In this document: piece after piece, positions 21,676-33,075 of the stretch
Layout of the letters: each line of letters begins with the position of its first letter
Numbering within the stretch: the stretch's first letter is position 1
Source of the DNA: Macrosoma leucophasiata
Taxonomy: Eukaryota; Arthropoda; Insecta; Lepidoptera; Hedylidae
Direction: 5' to 3'
DNA: 64,000 nt
NCBI GenBank assembly: GCA_036365455.1
Contig: JAWQUS010000011.1
Location: 6,902,001 to 6,966,000 of the forward strand
Notes under the pieces: model-generated
What the model saw: the letters and a program-made list of their open reading frames with translations, nothing else
What the model was told of the DNA's origin: nothing
The model's database searches: none
Made by a program: the position numbers and the translations under genes

Positions 21676-24298
21676 ATAATAATAATAATAATAAGGGGGC
21701 AGAGCAGCTTGTGGCGAGCTGTTGGTGAGTAGCGACACCACCCCCTACCATCATCTCGAGTTCCTCCGAGAGAACTGGGCTCCGCCTCGTCCGCCACTTA
21801 GAGGTACGGCCGGACAGAGCATCAGGTCTCTCACCTCTGGCTTGCCTTCATTGGCCGGTCAGAGTGGGGCGCTAGAGGTATGGCATTTGCAGAAATTTGG
21901 ATAATAGGCTGTTGTCTAAATTTCTGCAAGAGCCATACACTCGGGGGTGGAAGTGTCTAAAGGCATAATAGCGGGGAAGCCCGCTCCGAGCTCGAGATTA
22001 CTCGCTCGTGATGGTGAAACCGGGGCCACACCTCTCGACACCCCCAGCCTCTCTCAACAGTGTTGCCCCCTGTCGACCATCGGGTTGGCTGTTTGGGGGG
22101 CCCACCAAGGAGAGGCGAGTCACCACCTGCCTAAAGTAGGATTCGATAATGTGAGATGTTGAATATAGGCAGGTGCCGGATCTCACTCCATAGGCCCAGC
22201 CAGCTAGTCCCCCCAGTTCACCCACATAGCCCAATGTTTGGCAAATCACTTTTCATTACAATAGTCCCATTATATTCTGCGGGGTCTGTCTGTGTCTGTA
22301 TTAACTATTGATGCAGCCAGAGAGAGGTCCCGCCGAATATAACCCATTACAAAGTAGATCAAAATTCTCGAAAGGGCCTCTACGTGTTGGACTCCCCATG
22401 TCCCCGCGCAAGCCTGACAAAGGTCCGGGGTTCAAATTGGACCCCGTGCTGACGAGAGACATAATAATAATAATGGATGATCTGAAATTATTCGGTTCTA
22501 ATAATTCGCAACTGATGGAATTATTGAAGGTGACTGAAAACTTTAGTAACTCTATCAGGATGGAATTTGTAATTGAAAAATGTGCGGTTATGCATGTAAC
22601 TCGAGGAGAGATAATGGAATCCGAGAGAGTACAACTCACGGATTCCATTCAACTTCGATCGCTCTCCGCAACCGAAACCTACAAGTACTTGGGTATGTCA
22701 GAGGCCTTAGGTATATGCGGGGCTGACATGAAACAATCGTTGCGAGTACGATTCTTTGGCCGCCTGAAAAAAGTTCTTAAAAGTTTCCTGTCAGGCGGTA
22801 ATAGGGTTCGTGCTTTCAACGGTTGGGTCATGCCAGTCTTGATGTACTCCTTTGGCATACTCAGGTGGACTCAGACCGACCTGGATGCCCTAGACAGGGG
22901 GGTCCGCTCTCTGCTGACATCGTACCGGATGCACCACCCACGCTCATCGGTGATGAGATTGTACATCCCACGGAAGTGTGGGGGCCGAGGCTTTCTTAGT
23001 GCTAAAACCCTCCACAACCGTGAGGTGTGCAATCTCAGAGAATACTTTCGGGCCACCGATAGGGGTATGCACCGGGATATGGTAGCAGTTGACAGTGGAC
23101 TCACACCTCTCTCACTGGCTAAAGAGAACTGGCGCAAACCTGTGGTGCTGACGACCAGTGACCGCGTGAGTGTATGGCAGGGCAAGGAGCTGCATGGACG
23201 ATTTTACCGGGCTCTTCATGGGCCCGATGTAGACTTTCTTGCGTCTGTAGGCTGGCTACGATTCGGGGACCTCTTTGGGGAAACCGAAGGTTTTGTATGT
23301 GCAATTATGGACGAAGTGGTAATGACCAATAACTACCGGAAGTTTATCCTGAAGGATGGCACGGTCGACATATGTCGGGCATGCCACCGACCGGGGGAAT
23401 CCCTCAGACATATTGTGTCCGGCTGTTCGAGCCTTGCCAACGGCGAATACTTGCACAGGCACAACCAAGTAGCCAGGATAATTCACCAGCAACTTGCCCT
23501 GAAATACAACCTTGTAGCCACGGAGGTGCCGTACTACAGGTATGCACCCGACCCAGTACTCGAAAATGACCATGTCACGATGTATTGGGATCGATCTATC
23601 ATCACTGACAGGACTATTGTCGCCAATAAGCCTGATATAGTGGTGATAGATCGCTTGGAACGCCGCGCAATTATAGTCGATGTCACCATCCCTCATGATG
23701 AGAATCTCGTGAAAGCGGAAAAAGACAAACAAATTAAGTATCTCGACTTGTCTCACGAGATTGTCGCTATGTGGGATGTGGACTCGGCTGTAATTGTACC
23801 GATAGTCGTCACGGTAAACGGACTCATGGCGAAGAGCCTCGACCACCACCTTAAGAGGCTCTCGCTGGGAAGTTGGATCAAAGGCTTAGTGCAGAAAGCG
23901 GTTCTTCTCGACACGGCACGTATTGTGAGGAGGTTCCTCTCTCTGAGCCCCTAAATACTCCAACCATGCTGCTCCAATGCGGATTGGTGGAGGTGGCGGG
24001 TTGGCCACTAACCCACACCGGGTTAGTGGCCAACCCGCTGACGGATGTTTTCAAACCGGGTGGTTTGAAAACATCCGGTTTGAAAACATCTGACATAAGT
24101 CCTCCGACAAGGTTTAACGACTGCTCTATCCATCGATAGCAACCGGACCGACGGCTTAACGTGCCCTCCGAAGCACGGAAACGCGCATTTAATTAGCGCC
24201 ACTAGCGGTCACCCATCACACTACCCGATCGCGCCCGTAGTGTTTAACCGAGTAGATCGCTTACGATCTACACCAGCCGCTGGGCCATGCGCGCTTCG
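21676..24298 (+). mobile_element. R4/Dong-type non-LTR retrotransposon, internally deleted
   Basis: It starts directly at an (AAT)n tract (21676-21693), has about 780 bases of non-coding 5' sequence, then a second (ATA)n stretch at 22464-22476, then the coding end of the pol protein and a 3' UTR ending CATGCGCGCTTC. Dong of Bombyx is known to insert in TAA repeats, and the restriction-like endonuclease seen in the ORF fits that clade. The second (ATA)n abuts codon MDD of the RT active site. So either one element lost its N-terminal coding part, or a 5'-truncated copy sits next to a 5' fragment of another. Confidence 0.8.
22308..23954 (+). CDS. R4/Dong-type pol: end of reverse transcriptase plus restriction-like endonuclease
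   Basis: 548 codons without a stop, ending TAA/TAG-rich just after RRFLSLSP. The true coding similarity starts at about residue 56 (MDDLKLFGSN, the remnant of YMDD). Next come RT thumb blocks (FVIEKCAVMHVTRG, TYKYLGMSE, RAFNGWVMPVLMYSFG), a CCHC finger at 356-373 (CRACHRPGESLRHIVSGC), and the endonuclease PD-D/EXK core: PD at 442-443, D458 in IIVDV and the lysines of KAEKDKQIKY. This domain cuts the DNA target. Residues 1-55 derive from the 5' region and are probably not a real N terminus. Most RT catalytic blocks are gone, so the product cannot be an autonomous enzyme. The long open frame implies recent origin. Confidence 0.82.
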   Translation: MMQPERGPAEYNPLQSRSKFSKGPLRVGLPMSPRKPDKGPGFKLDPVLTRDIIIIMDDLKLFGSNNSQLMELLKVTENFSNSIRMEFVIEKCAVMHVTRGEIMESERVQLTDSIQLRSLSATETYKYLGMSEALGICGADMKQSLRVRFFGRLKKVLKSFLSGGNRVRAFNGWVMPVLMYSFGILRWTQTDLDALDRGVRSLLTSYRMHHPRSSVMRLYIPRKCGGRGFLSAKTLHNREVCNLREYFRATDRGMHRDMVAVDSGLTPLSLAKENWRKPVVLTTSDRVSVWQGKELHGRFYRALHGPDVDFLASVGWLRFGDLFGETEGFVCAIMDEVVMTNNYRKFILKDGTVDICRACHRPGESLRHIVSGCSSLANGEYLHRHNQVARIIHQQLALKYNLVATEVPYYRYAPDPVLENDHVTMYWDRSIITDRTIVANKPDIVVIDRLERRAIIVDVTIPHDENLVKAEKDKQIKYLDLSHEIVAMWDVDSAVIVPIVVTVNGLMAKSLDHHLKRLSLGSWIKGLVQKAVLLDTARIVRRFLSLSP

Positions 24299-24299
24299 G

Positions 24300-25390
24300 T
24301 GCGTAAGCTTTAACACTTACTTATTTAGCAATGTAATTTTAATAATTAGATTGCATTATTAACTGTCTTAAGAAACTATATACATGTGTGTTTGTATTCC
24401 TTTTTTGTAATATATATATTTTTTAATATCTTTATTCTACTATTGCAAAATTATGAATAACCGATTCGAATACCTACTTCTAATCTTATTATGTGGTTCA
24501 TATCTGTAACTCTCAGTTACATGTATCTACAGGTTTATTTATCTCTGTAAATAGCTGTGAGTTACCCTAAAATAGTAAAAATAAATGAAAATTAAATAAA
24601 AGACTTTACTCGAGAGATGAAGATAGAATCATGTCACGTGTTTTAAAAGATGAATTTGCAGTTTTATAAGGGACTAACGGGTCATTACTGAAGTAATAAA
24701 TTTAAAAAGAATAAAGTGGTAAAATCAAAACAACTACATTAGCGGTACGCAAATGTTACATAAAAATTTTGCTTCAGAATGATTGCAATTGACCAATATT
24801 CTATAGTAATAATAGATGAAAATAATATATGAAATATTTATTTTGAAGTTTTATTCTAATCAGGTTCAACAGCATTAAGAAAAAAATATATAAAAAATAT
24901 AACATTTCCTTACACAACGCTTACACTAAGACCGCACCTGAAAAAGGTTGCGGTAAACTGTGGCCCAATATATTGCGTGTTTTTGTAACGTTCTTAAACA
25001 TTCTACCGAGGTAAGCGGGCGATGGATACGGTAATTATGTCAGTTCTTGTCACTTCCTAGCGTACGTATACTATACTGCGTGATGTATTTGTGTGAGTAG
25101 AAAACTTCTATGTGTGTGTTCAAAAATAAATTCCCACGCTCGCAGACTACCCTCACGTATTTTACCTACACATACAATTCGAAAAAGCGATATAAAAATC
25201 CACACGGTGCTAAAGTTAAAAGCCAAAGAAACACATATACACATACTTTCTTACGAAACTATTTACACATTGAGCTCGGGAAAAGCTAAGGGTGAGTATA
25301 TACTAGAACACTAGTTCATTTGTAATATGCTATGTAAATTAAAACGAGATTTATGTGATGTATTTTTGTGTACTTTTATTTAATTTTCTT
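24300..25390. other. No recognised feature
   Basis: AT-rich; a 73-residue open frame at 25093-25314 has no motif and is not called. Confidence 0.5.
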
Positions 25391-25609
25391 GACGACCCGG
25401 TTAGTCCAGCGGTGTGAGATGACCGTTTGATTCGAAGGGTCGCGGGTTCGATCCCCGCACCGGGACAAATATTTGTTTGGCCTACAGATATTTGTTTCGG
25501 GTCTGGGTGTTTGTGTATGTGTTGTATGTGTACAACGGCACCCACGACATAGGTTTATACCTACAGTGGGGCTGTGAGTGTAAGCGTATTTTATTTTTTA
25601 TATTTTTAA
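25391..25609 (+). mobile_element. tRNA-derived SINE (GACCCGGTTAGTCCAGCGG type), copy 2
   Basis: Complete copy from GACGACCCGGTTAGTCCAGC to TAAGCGTATTTTATTTTTTA. AATTTTCTT at 25382-25390 and 25610-25618 is a candidate 9-bp TSD. Confidence 0.87.
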
Positions 25610-25654
25610 AATTTTCTTTGATTGAAAATGTTGCTGCAATGTCTAATCTTAATA

Positions 25655-26100
25655 AATAATTTTCAAAAGGTACCATGAAATGCAAATTCTGAATATCCAG
25701 GCTTATCTGCGCGCTTTAATCTAAAACACACTTCCGTAGAATTGCAAATTGGATCAAAAATCCGAACGAGACCGCCAGGAATCTTGAAGATGCATCTTGT
25801 AACCTCGAGCCTAACAATCTGTTTCTTATTAGCGATAAGCAGTAATTTAAAACAAAGAACGTGTAACGCTGACGAAACAAATTAAATGAGATACCTTCCA
25901 AATTTGAAGTGAAGTCCTCGAGTGGCTTCGTAAAATTACCAAGCTGATTGTGCCCGAGGAAGGCGGAAGGCCCAATTTATAATGCACGAGAATTGTACGG
26001 AATTCCCCTTTATACAGCTCCAACGAGACGTTTACTTTCGCCAATTATTTGCAGGTCCATTGAAATGTGACAAATCATCAATGGATTATCCGAGATTATT
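25655..26100. repeat. 570-bp family, solitary copy
   Basis: TTTTCAAAAGGTACCATGAAATGC, TGAAGATGCATCTTGTAACC, GAGATACCTTCCAAATTTGA and GGAAGGCGGAAGGCCCAATT are shared in the same order with the tandem array at 28150-29590. Confidence 0.75.
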
Positions 26101-26311
26101 TTCAGGTAGACTTTTCTTAAGAGTTTTGACCTAGGTCTGAATGAAAGTTAATAAAAAAATTCAAATACCTTATAAGGTTTTGATGTTGTTACTTAACACA
26201 GCAATAATAATGTCTATAATAATTTCGATAGGCGATCGGGCTTCAGAACATGATAGCGCTGATTGCTACATTTTGTAACTAGAAATAGATATCTGATATG
26301 TAATGCTTAAA

Positions 26312-26538
26312 GTAGATGCTCCACTGTAAACTCACCCTATCAAACACACATCTTCAGCTGAAAGTATTCAAGACGTTTCAATAAGCGATATATCTGACGG
26401 TCTCGGAGCGCACTGTACTCAGTCTAGTAACTTGTCAAGCGATTGGTAAAATAGTTAAACCTTGTCAAGCGATTGGTAAAATAGTTAAACCTAATTAACT
26501 ATTTTACCAATCGCTTGACAAGTTACTAGACTGAGTAC
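26312..26538. repeat. Duplicated segment, copy 1 (with 44-bp palindrome arms)
   Basis: Matches 27371-27520 (ATGCTCCACTGTAAACTCAC, TCAGCTGAAAGTATTCAAGA, AGCGATATATC). Here 26415-26458 and 26495-26538 form a perfect 44-bp inverted repeat (GTACTCAGTCTAGTAACTTG...), and a 30-bp piece (CCTTGTCAAGCGATTGGTAA...) is doubled in tandem. The palindrome is not present in the second copy. Confidence 0.8.
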
Positions 26539-26789
26539 AGTGCTCAACAATAAATATTGCACATCGAGCTTACGAAGGAGACTTCGGCTTATTTCGGGAC
26601 TGTAGAGCGTTATCTCTTTCGCACCGTACCTATTTGACGTTTGTCGACCATTTTGACCAAGTTTTGACCAATACCAGACTATCAGTGCTTACGTAGGCAG
26701 TGTGCAGCAGAGATAACGCTCTACAAAGTCGAAACGAGCCGATCTTCTCTTTCGTAGGCTCGATGTGCAATATTAATTGTTGAGCACTG
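26538..26789. mobile_element. Mariner/Tc1-like MITE at a TA site
   Basis: CAGTGCTCAACAATAAATAT... (26538 on) and the right end ...TATTAATTGTTGAGCACTG are 32-bp inverted repeats with one mismatch. TA flanks both sides, and the paralogous copy at 27511-27524 reads ACTGAGTACTTTGG without the insertion, an empty site. A second inner inverted repeat is GTAGAGCGTTATCTCT / AGAGATAACGCTCTAC. CAGTG ends plus a TA duplication fit Tc1/mariner; reading GTAC as a 4-bp TSD is equally consistent with the bases. Confidence 0.83.
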
Positions 26790-27110
26790 TACTTTGGAAT
26801 TCCTTTCGCATTAGTTGAATTGGAAAAGATGTACGAAAAGTTTTTCTTACAGTACATATAAAAATATTTTTTATTGTTGTGAAAATGGTAGACAAGTTTA
26901 CTGATAACATAGATGGTTAACAAATACTGCTTGTAAAAATAAACCCAAGAGTCACAGAGCTCAATAAAAGTTATGGGCCATTCACTACCACCTAATCAGA
27001 ATAAGATGGTGTGAAATGACACTATTTGTCGCAGAAATTAGGTAACGTTGTAGTGCCTACGCCCTTGAGCTCTGAGGCTGGATGCCAATCACTAGAAGTA
27101 TGTTATTAGT
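26790..27110. repeat. Continuation of duplicated segment with diverged BMC1-like piece
   Basis: ACTTTGGAATTCCTTTCGCA and GATGTACGAAAAGTTTTTCT are shared with 27518-27580. It is followed by a weak BMC1-type repeat (CACTACCACCTAATCAG, GGTAACGTTGTAGTGCCTAC). Confidence 0.6.
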
Positions 27111-27370
27111 TATGTTCCTGCATAAAAGGGCTGTGTGATTATTCAGTGCGTTAGTAAATAAAAATAAACATAGTTTTTTCTTTAATATATATACAGCATG
27201 ACTAATACAGTGGCTAGAACCAACCCAGTAAGCATAAATAATAGCTTGTGATGGGTGGCTATGCTCTTCCCATTACATTAACTAAATACGTTAAGAAAAG
27301 TAGTAGGCTTCAGATGTAAATAAACTATTATCTACTAAGAATTATTACAATAGAAAAAAAAACAAAAGGT

Positions 27371-27800
27371 AAATGCTCCACAGTAAACTCACCCTAGCAA
27401 ACACACATCTTCAGCTGAAAGTATTCAAGACGTTTCAATAAGCGATATATCAGACGGTCTCGAAGAGCATTAGGTTTAGCTCTTTCACCTATCGCTTGAC
27501 AAGATACTAGACTGAGTACTTTGGAATTCCTTTCGCATTAGTTGAATTGCAGAAGATGTACGAAAAGTTTTTCTTACAGTATGTATTGACGATTTTTATT
27601 TTTTGTGAAAGTAGTGAACATGTTTGCAAATTTTAGTCGAGCTCCAGTGATAGGGCTTCGGTTAACAAATATTGCAACTTGTAGGCGTCTACCTAAGAAC
27701 CTGAGAGCCCAAAAGAAGTTATGGCGCCGTCCATTACCATCTAACCAGAACACGATAGCTCTAAATGCCAAATTTGTCTCCAAAATGGTAATGTATAACG
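27371..27800. repeat. Duplicated segment, copy 2 (empty site for the MITE)
   Basis: Same order as 26312-27000 but lacking the 252-bp MITE and the palindrome. Ends in a weak BMC1-like piece (CATTACCATCTAACCAGAAC). The 95-101 residue open frames here are in this repeat and are not called genes. Confidence 0.75.
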
Positions 27801-28149
27801 TTTCACTGCAAAGATTTGTTTTCTTTTGCAATAGATATGACGGTTCATATCTCGGAACAATTATTGTGCCCAGTTTCATATATTACCAATAGTGCTAAAT
27901 ATTGCAATTTGACTTATCTACTTTTTTTTAAGTATAATGTAAAGACAATCACTCTACCGATGAAACATTAAATTTGTTTTAGCTGATCACGCACATGTTA
28001 AAACTTCGTAAGTAGTTCATAATATGCAAAACACATAAGATTTACAATTATACCTAATTTTAACAATATTTTATACTATCTAATACTATTGTTACAAGCC
28101 AGTATGAATTATGACGATGAAAGATTTACTTTAACCTTTAATCTGAATC

Positions 28150-29590
28150 AACAATTTTCTAAAGGGTCAATGAAATGACAAATATATGAATGTCTATAAA
28201 GGTAAAAACAAATTGTAAGCAATGATTAAAGAGAAAAATTAAATCCAAGACACGCTTTCAAAAAATTTTAAAAGGGAATCAAAAATTTGAACAAGAACGC
28301 TGGATGCATCTTGTTACCCCAAGAATAGCAATCTTATTGGTGATAAGCGGTTACTTTAAAACCGAGAACGTGTAACGTAGACGAAGGAAATTAAATGGGA
28401 TACCTTCCAAATTTAAAGTGAAGTCCTCGAGAGGCTTCATAAAAATTACCGGGTTGATTGTACCCAAGGAAGGCGGGTAGCCCAATTTATAATGTACGGG
28501 CATTATACGGAATTTCTTCTTACACAGCTCAAACGAAATCTTTACTTTCTTTTCAATAGATAGTCTAATTTTTATTCTGGTAGATTTTCCTTAACTTATA
28601 ACTAGCTTATAATGCACTAATGTTGTCATTAAATTTTAATTTATTATTAAAAAAAAATCTATACTAGAAATAACTTTCATATTAACTATCTGGATCAAAT
28701 TTCAATAGTGATCAACCATTTTCAGAAGTGACCATGAAATGCAAAACTGATTCTCATAAACCAGAAACCAAATTACCAAAGATGCATTGCAAAAGAAAAA
28801 TACGATAAAATCTACGTAAGACACCTTCGAAGAATTGAAAATGGGGATCAAAAATCTGAACAAGACCACTGGGAATCTTGAAGATGCATCTTGTTACCCC
28901 GAAAATAACAATCTGTTTCTTAAAGCCATAAGCAGTAACTTAGAAACAAGGAACGTGTAACGTCGACGACACAAATTAAATGAGATACCTTCCAAATTTA
29001 AAGTGGAGTCCTCGAGAGTCTTCATAAAATTACGGGGCTGATTGTAGCCGAGGAAGGCGGAAGGCCCAATTTATAATGCACGATAATACGAAATCGTTTC
29101 ATGTCTACAGCTCCAACGAAACGCTTACTTTCTCCAACTAATTTACAGGTTCATCGAAATCGGATTTCTTAGGAGTTTTGGTTCAGATTTGAATAAATGT
29201 TGATAAAATTTGCTTATTTCCTTATGATGACACTATGATAATACTTTTGCTATCCTGAATACCAAAATGTTGGATATTCAGGATTACACAACAATTTTCT
29301 AAAGGGACCACGAAACGCGAAATCTATATCTTGTAAACAAGAAACCAAATTTCTATGCATTACAAATTATTACAATAATGCGAAAAAATCTAAGACACCT
29401 CCGAAGAATTGCAATTGGGATCAAAAATTTGAACCGCCCGTAAACTTGAAGATGTATTTTCTTAACACAAGAAAGCAATCTTTTCCTTGTAAGCGCTATG
29501 CAGTAACATAGAAACAAGGAACATGTAATGTCGACAAAACTAATTGAATAAAATATCTCTAAAATTTTCAGTAAAGTCATCGAGAGGCTC
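28150..29590. repeat. Tandem array, about 570-bp period, three units
   Basis: The anchor TTTTCTAAAGGG/TTTTCAGAAGTG + ACCATGAAATG recurs near 28153, 28719 and 29290 (spacing 566 and 571). In each unit GATGCATCTTGTTACCCC-, GGAACGTGTAACGTCGAC- and TACCTTCCAAATTTAAAGTG-type blocks follow. The third unit is truncated. Function unknown; no coding frame is kept across units. Confidence 0.78.
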
Positions 29591-29594
29591 GTAA

Positions 29595-30295
29595 ATTAAA
29601 AAAATATGTATACTTATTTACAGAACTCTGTGTAGTCTCTCTGAGTCCCACTCGCACTTGGCTGGTTTTTTTGTGTATATTCGGTATAGAATAGGCCGTA
29701 TTCATTTGTTTTATACCGCTACGAGATGATACAAAGATCGCTTGTACGGCTACTCGTAGTTTAAAAAAAATATCGATTCCCAAGGTGAGTGATTTGACGG
29801 GTAAAATCACGCACGACTGACGATCGCAGACAACCAGGCACCACATCAAGGCCCTTCCAGCAACGTGTGTCATTCTATGAATCAAAGACTTGATGCTGAG
29901 TTAGTAAGTAGGTAGTTTAAGTAGATATAATATCTACACTGGTCTTTTGATGAGCTGAATGTGAAATAAGTTTCTGTGAGAACAACACGCTAAAGCTTCC
30001 ACTAGAATTTTGATCTAATCTCTATTGGGTTGCATTCGGCAGGACCTCTGTCCGTATCAAAGAGTAATATAAATACAGACAGGTCCCATATATATATTAT
30101 AGGGTATTATATATTTGTCAAACTACGGACTGTGTATGATGAGTGTCTGGAAAATGGAGTGATATTCATCATCAACATTTCATCACAACATTGAGATTAA
30201 TCTATATAGAGAAGACATAGGGAACAAAAAGCAGGTTCCGTTTTTTAATTGAATTGACAGATTGACATATCTGTGATGGCGCCGTGATGCAATAA
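29595..30295. other. No recognised gene
   Basis: Holds a short GAGTCCCACTCGCACTTGGC piece of the 4086-type repeat near 29646; otherwise nothing seen. Confidence 0.45.
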
Positions 30296-30504
30296 TCTAT
30301 ACTAATATTATTACATATTCTCTGCTTATATTACAAAGAGAACACATTTGTGTTTTTGTATGTTCCTATGTTTGTAACGTTTTCACACAAAAATACATAA
30401 CCTATTTAAAAAATTCTTTCTCCATTAGAAAGCTGCATCTTCATTGAGTTACATAGGCTATATTACATTCATTACACCCGTGTGAAGCCGAAGCGAGCCG
30501 CTAG
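30296..30504 (+). mobile_element. Non-autonomous Helitron (CCGCTAGT family), copy 1
   Basis: Starts TCTATACTAATATTATTACA and ends GAAGCGAGCCGCTAG; the flanking bases are A and T, as expected for Helitron insertion. Related copies at 41143 and 61493 share the GCGGGCCGCTAG end. Confidence 0.75.
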
Positions 30505-32345
30505 TATAAAATAAAAAGCCAACATGACATTTTTATTTTTTTTGGAGATTCTACCTCCTCATAGATTTCATGAGACAATATAATAAGTTTTGATCAGTTT
30601 AATATAATAATAATTTCTTATTTTCATTCTCTCCTTTTTATGGTCCCATGCAGAAATCTTATTATAGTAAAAAATATTCACATTTAATCATTGTTTTAAG
30701 ATAATGTTTTTCAGATAAATTATTTTTATCAAGTTCATAAGTAGCTTTAGGTATAATAACCCAATGTGCGTCTAACTTACAACAAAAAGCTTAATCTATG
30801 ACATATTATTATCATATACAATGACGTCAAGAGACTTTACTATTAAATTAAGTGTATTGAAAAATCTTGCTTATCGATGAAATGTTAATTTCTAGATTTT
30901 CTTTTATATGCGGTAAGTTAGTCTTTAAATTTGTGTTGAAAACATTTCCACGTCAATCGTCAGTCAATATGTGACTATGTGAGAGTGAGGTTAATTGACT
31001 GTGACCATGCAACCAAGGGGACTGTCTTGTCTAGTAGTTCTAGTTCTTTAGTGCATGTAGGTCAATGCATAACAATCAAATTATAAGTTAGGAAGTTGTT
31101 AACTCGCGTCTACGAGGACTTACGAGTTAAGTATTTTAAACAGCAATAATACATGTTACTTGAAAAATATTCGTTGGTAAGATATATTGAAAACCAACCA
31201 ATAATGTTGAATTTGTTTAATTTATATTTCACAGATTACAAATCCGTCTATTGTTAGGGTAATATGATTGTTTGGAAAATAAGCGATGATGTTTATTATT
31301 AACCATGAATGGTTGCTTTTCGGACTTAAAACTGATTATCCAGATTTGAGAACGTTCAATTTGCGTTTGAAGAAATTATCTGCAAAACAATTTATAATTT
31401 AAAGGATTTTCAGCTCAGTTCAAATTTGCACTTCAGAGGTTTGTGTGTAAAATTGGTTTTCACTGTTTTCGCTAATTGCTATTAGATCAAATCATTCGGA
31501 ATTAAGATTTATTTGGAACTCGAGGACCGATATTTTATTACAATCAACAACGATCGGTTTGCATCTATAAATGAAGAAGGCAATACGGCTGTGTTTTACA
31601 AGGATTTCCAAGGAAGTGAGCCGTGATCAAAACTCTGATTAAAAAGTAAATTGAAATTTCTGTGAATGGTTTCTATTTGATCTGAAATCTAGAAAAAATG
31701 TTTATATTGTTTTATTGTTAAATGTATTGCGAAGAATCAATTTAAACAAAATTATAATATCTCATACAGCAATCAGAACATCATACAAAAATCTCAGGAA
31801 AGTGGTCGACTCTAAAGTAGGTATTATGTACAAATATTCTAAATACGAATAAGTTTAATATACCTATAGTGTAGAAGATGGAAGATCACTACACCCACCA
31901 GAAGCACGCAAAGTCTAGGCCTAAGCAATTTCTGCTACTTTTCTTCGTATTTATTCAAACCGACGCAGTTGGTATATAGCGGAAACACATTAGTAGGTCC
32001 ACGCGCTTAAAAATAATACTGAAAAATTTCAACGTTGCCCTAAAAATAAACTACCTTACCGGCGATTCTACTCGAAGTATGAAGTTTGTTGCCAACTACT
32101 ATTACTAAAGTTTTATCAATTAAGCTGCGCTTGACCGATTTCGTTATAGCAAAATGCGATAAGAAACCGATAGTTTGAAATTCCATAAACAGCAATTTAT
32201 ATCGGGCCACAAGCATGCATAAATGACTAATCAATACGTATTCAATATTTACAGTATCAGAATTGCTTATAGAACAGTACATAATGGAAGGCATTCATGT
32301 AATATGATGTACGTATATTTGAATATTGAACATTTTATTCTAGTA
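30505..32345. other. No recognised feature
   Basis: Nearly 1.9 kb of AT-rich sequence with no repeat or gene I can support; one of the longest repeat-free stretches, together with 34140-35800. Confidence 0.5.
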
Positions 32346-32688
32346 CTAACTGTGCCCGCGACTTCGTCCGCGTGAGAATTTATGATTGTTCAGTATCTAC
32401 CCAGACGAAGTCGCGGGCGCAGCTAGTATAAAAACCTAAGTTACTCCATATTACATAAGCTATCTGCCAGTGAAAGTCCCGTCAAAATCGGTCCAGCCGT
32501 TCCCGAGATTAGCGGGAACAAACAGACAGACAGACAGACAGGCAAAAGTTGTAATAATTTTTGTTTTGGTATATGTACCGTGTATATATACATATGTACA
32601 TATACATACATATGCATTTAGTAAAAAGCGGTTATTTTTATATTACGGACAGACACTCCAATTTTATTTATTTGTATAGATGTATAGA
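32346..32688 (-). mobile_element. Non-autonomous Helitron (GACTTCGTCCGCG family), copy 1
   Basis: On the minus strand it starts TCTATACATCTATACAAATA and ends at a mutated CTAG (TTAG), with A and T flanks. The end hairpin GTGCCCGCGACTTCGTC / GACGAAGTCGCGGGCGCAG is present. Contains the GACAGACAGACAGACAGG tract and AATCGGTCCAGCCGTTCCC. Confidence 0.8.
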
Positions 32689-32846
32689 TTGGAGCTTGAG
32701 GGCCTAAGCACCTCCGCATTACCTAATCTACCAGCCGCCAAATTATAGTGTTTTATATTGTCCTTCGATTAGATGAAAATCGCCTATTGATAAGTTTCAC
32801 AGAAGTAAAAATAATCCTACGGTTGGCATCGCAGCAGATGGCTTTT

Positions 32847-33075
32847 TAACCGAGTTCAAAAAACGAGAAGGTTCTCAATTCGGCCGGTATACTTTTTTTT
32901 TTATGTATGTTCGTGAATTTTGCCGAGATTTCTGGACCGATTTACGTAATTAGATTTACGACTTCAAACCTATTAGTAAATAGCACATAATAATAATAGG
33001 TAATACATAATTACAATTAAATCTTTATTATTTTTTACTTTTCAGTTTTGAAGTCGGTTTTTCTTAATGTAGTTA
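32847..33075. repeat. 'CGAGAAGGTTCTCAATTCGG' repeat plus CGACTTCAAACC arm
   Basis: 32847-32960 matches 19378-19480, and 32946-33070 matches one arm of the inverted repeat at 20014-20380. The two parts are adjacent here. Confidence 0.6.

Noticed and set aside
22301..23849. Minus-strand frames of up to 197 codons across the R4-type ORF
   Set aside because: Antisense shadows; only the plus-strand frame has the CCHC and endonuclease motifs.
27574..27892. Opposing 95-101 codon frames
   Set aside because: Located in a duplicated repeat segment with BMC1-like sequence; no motif and not open in the paralogous copy.
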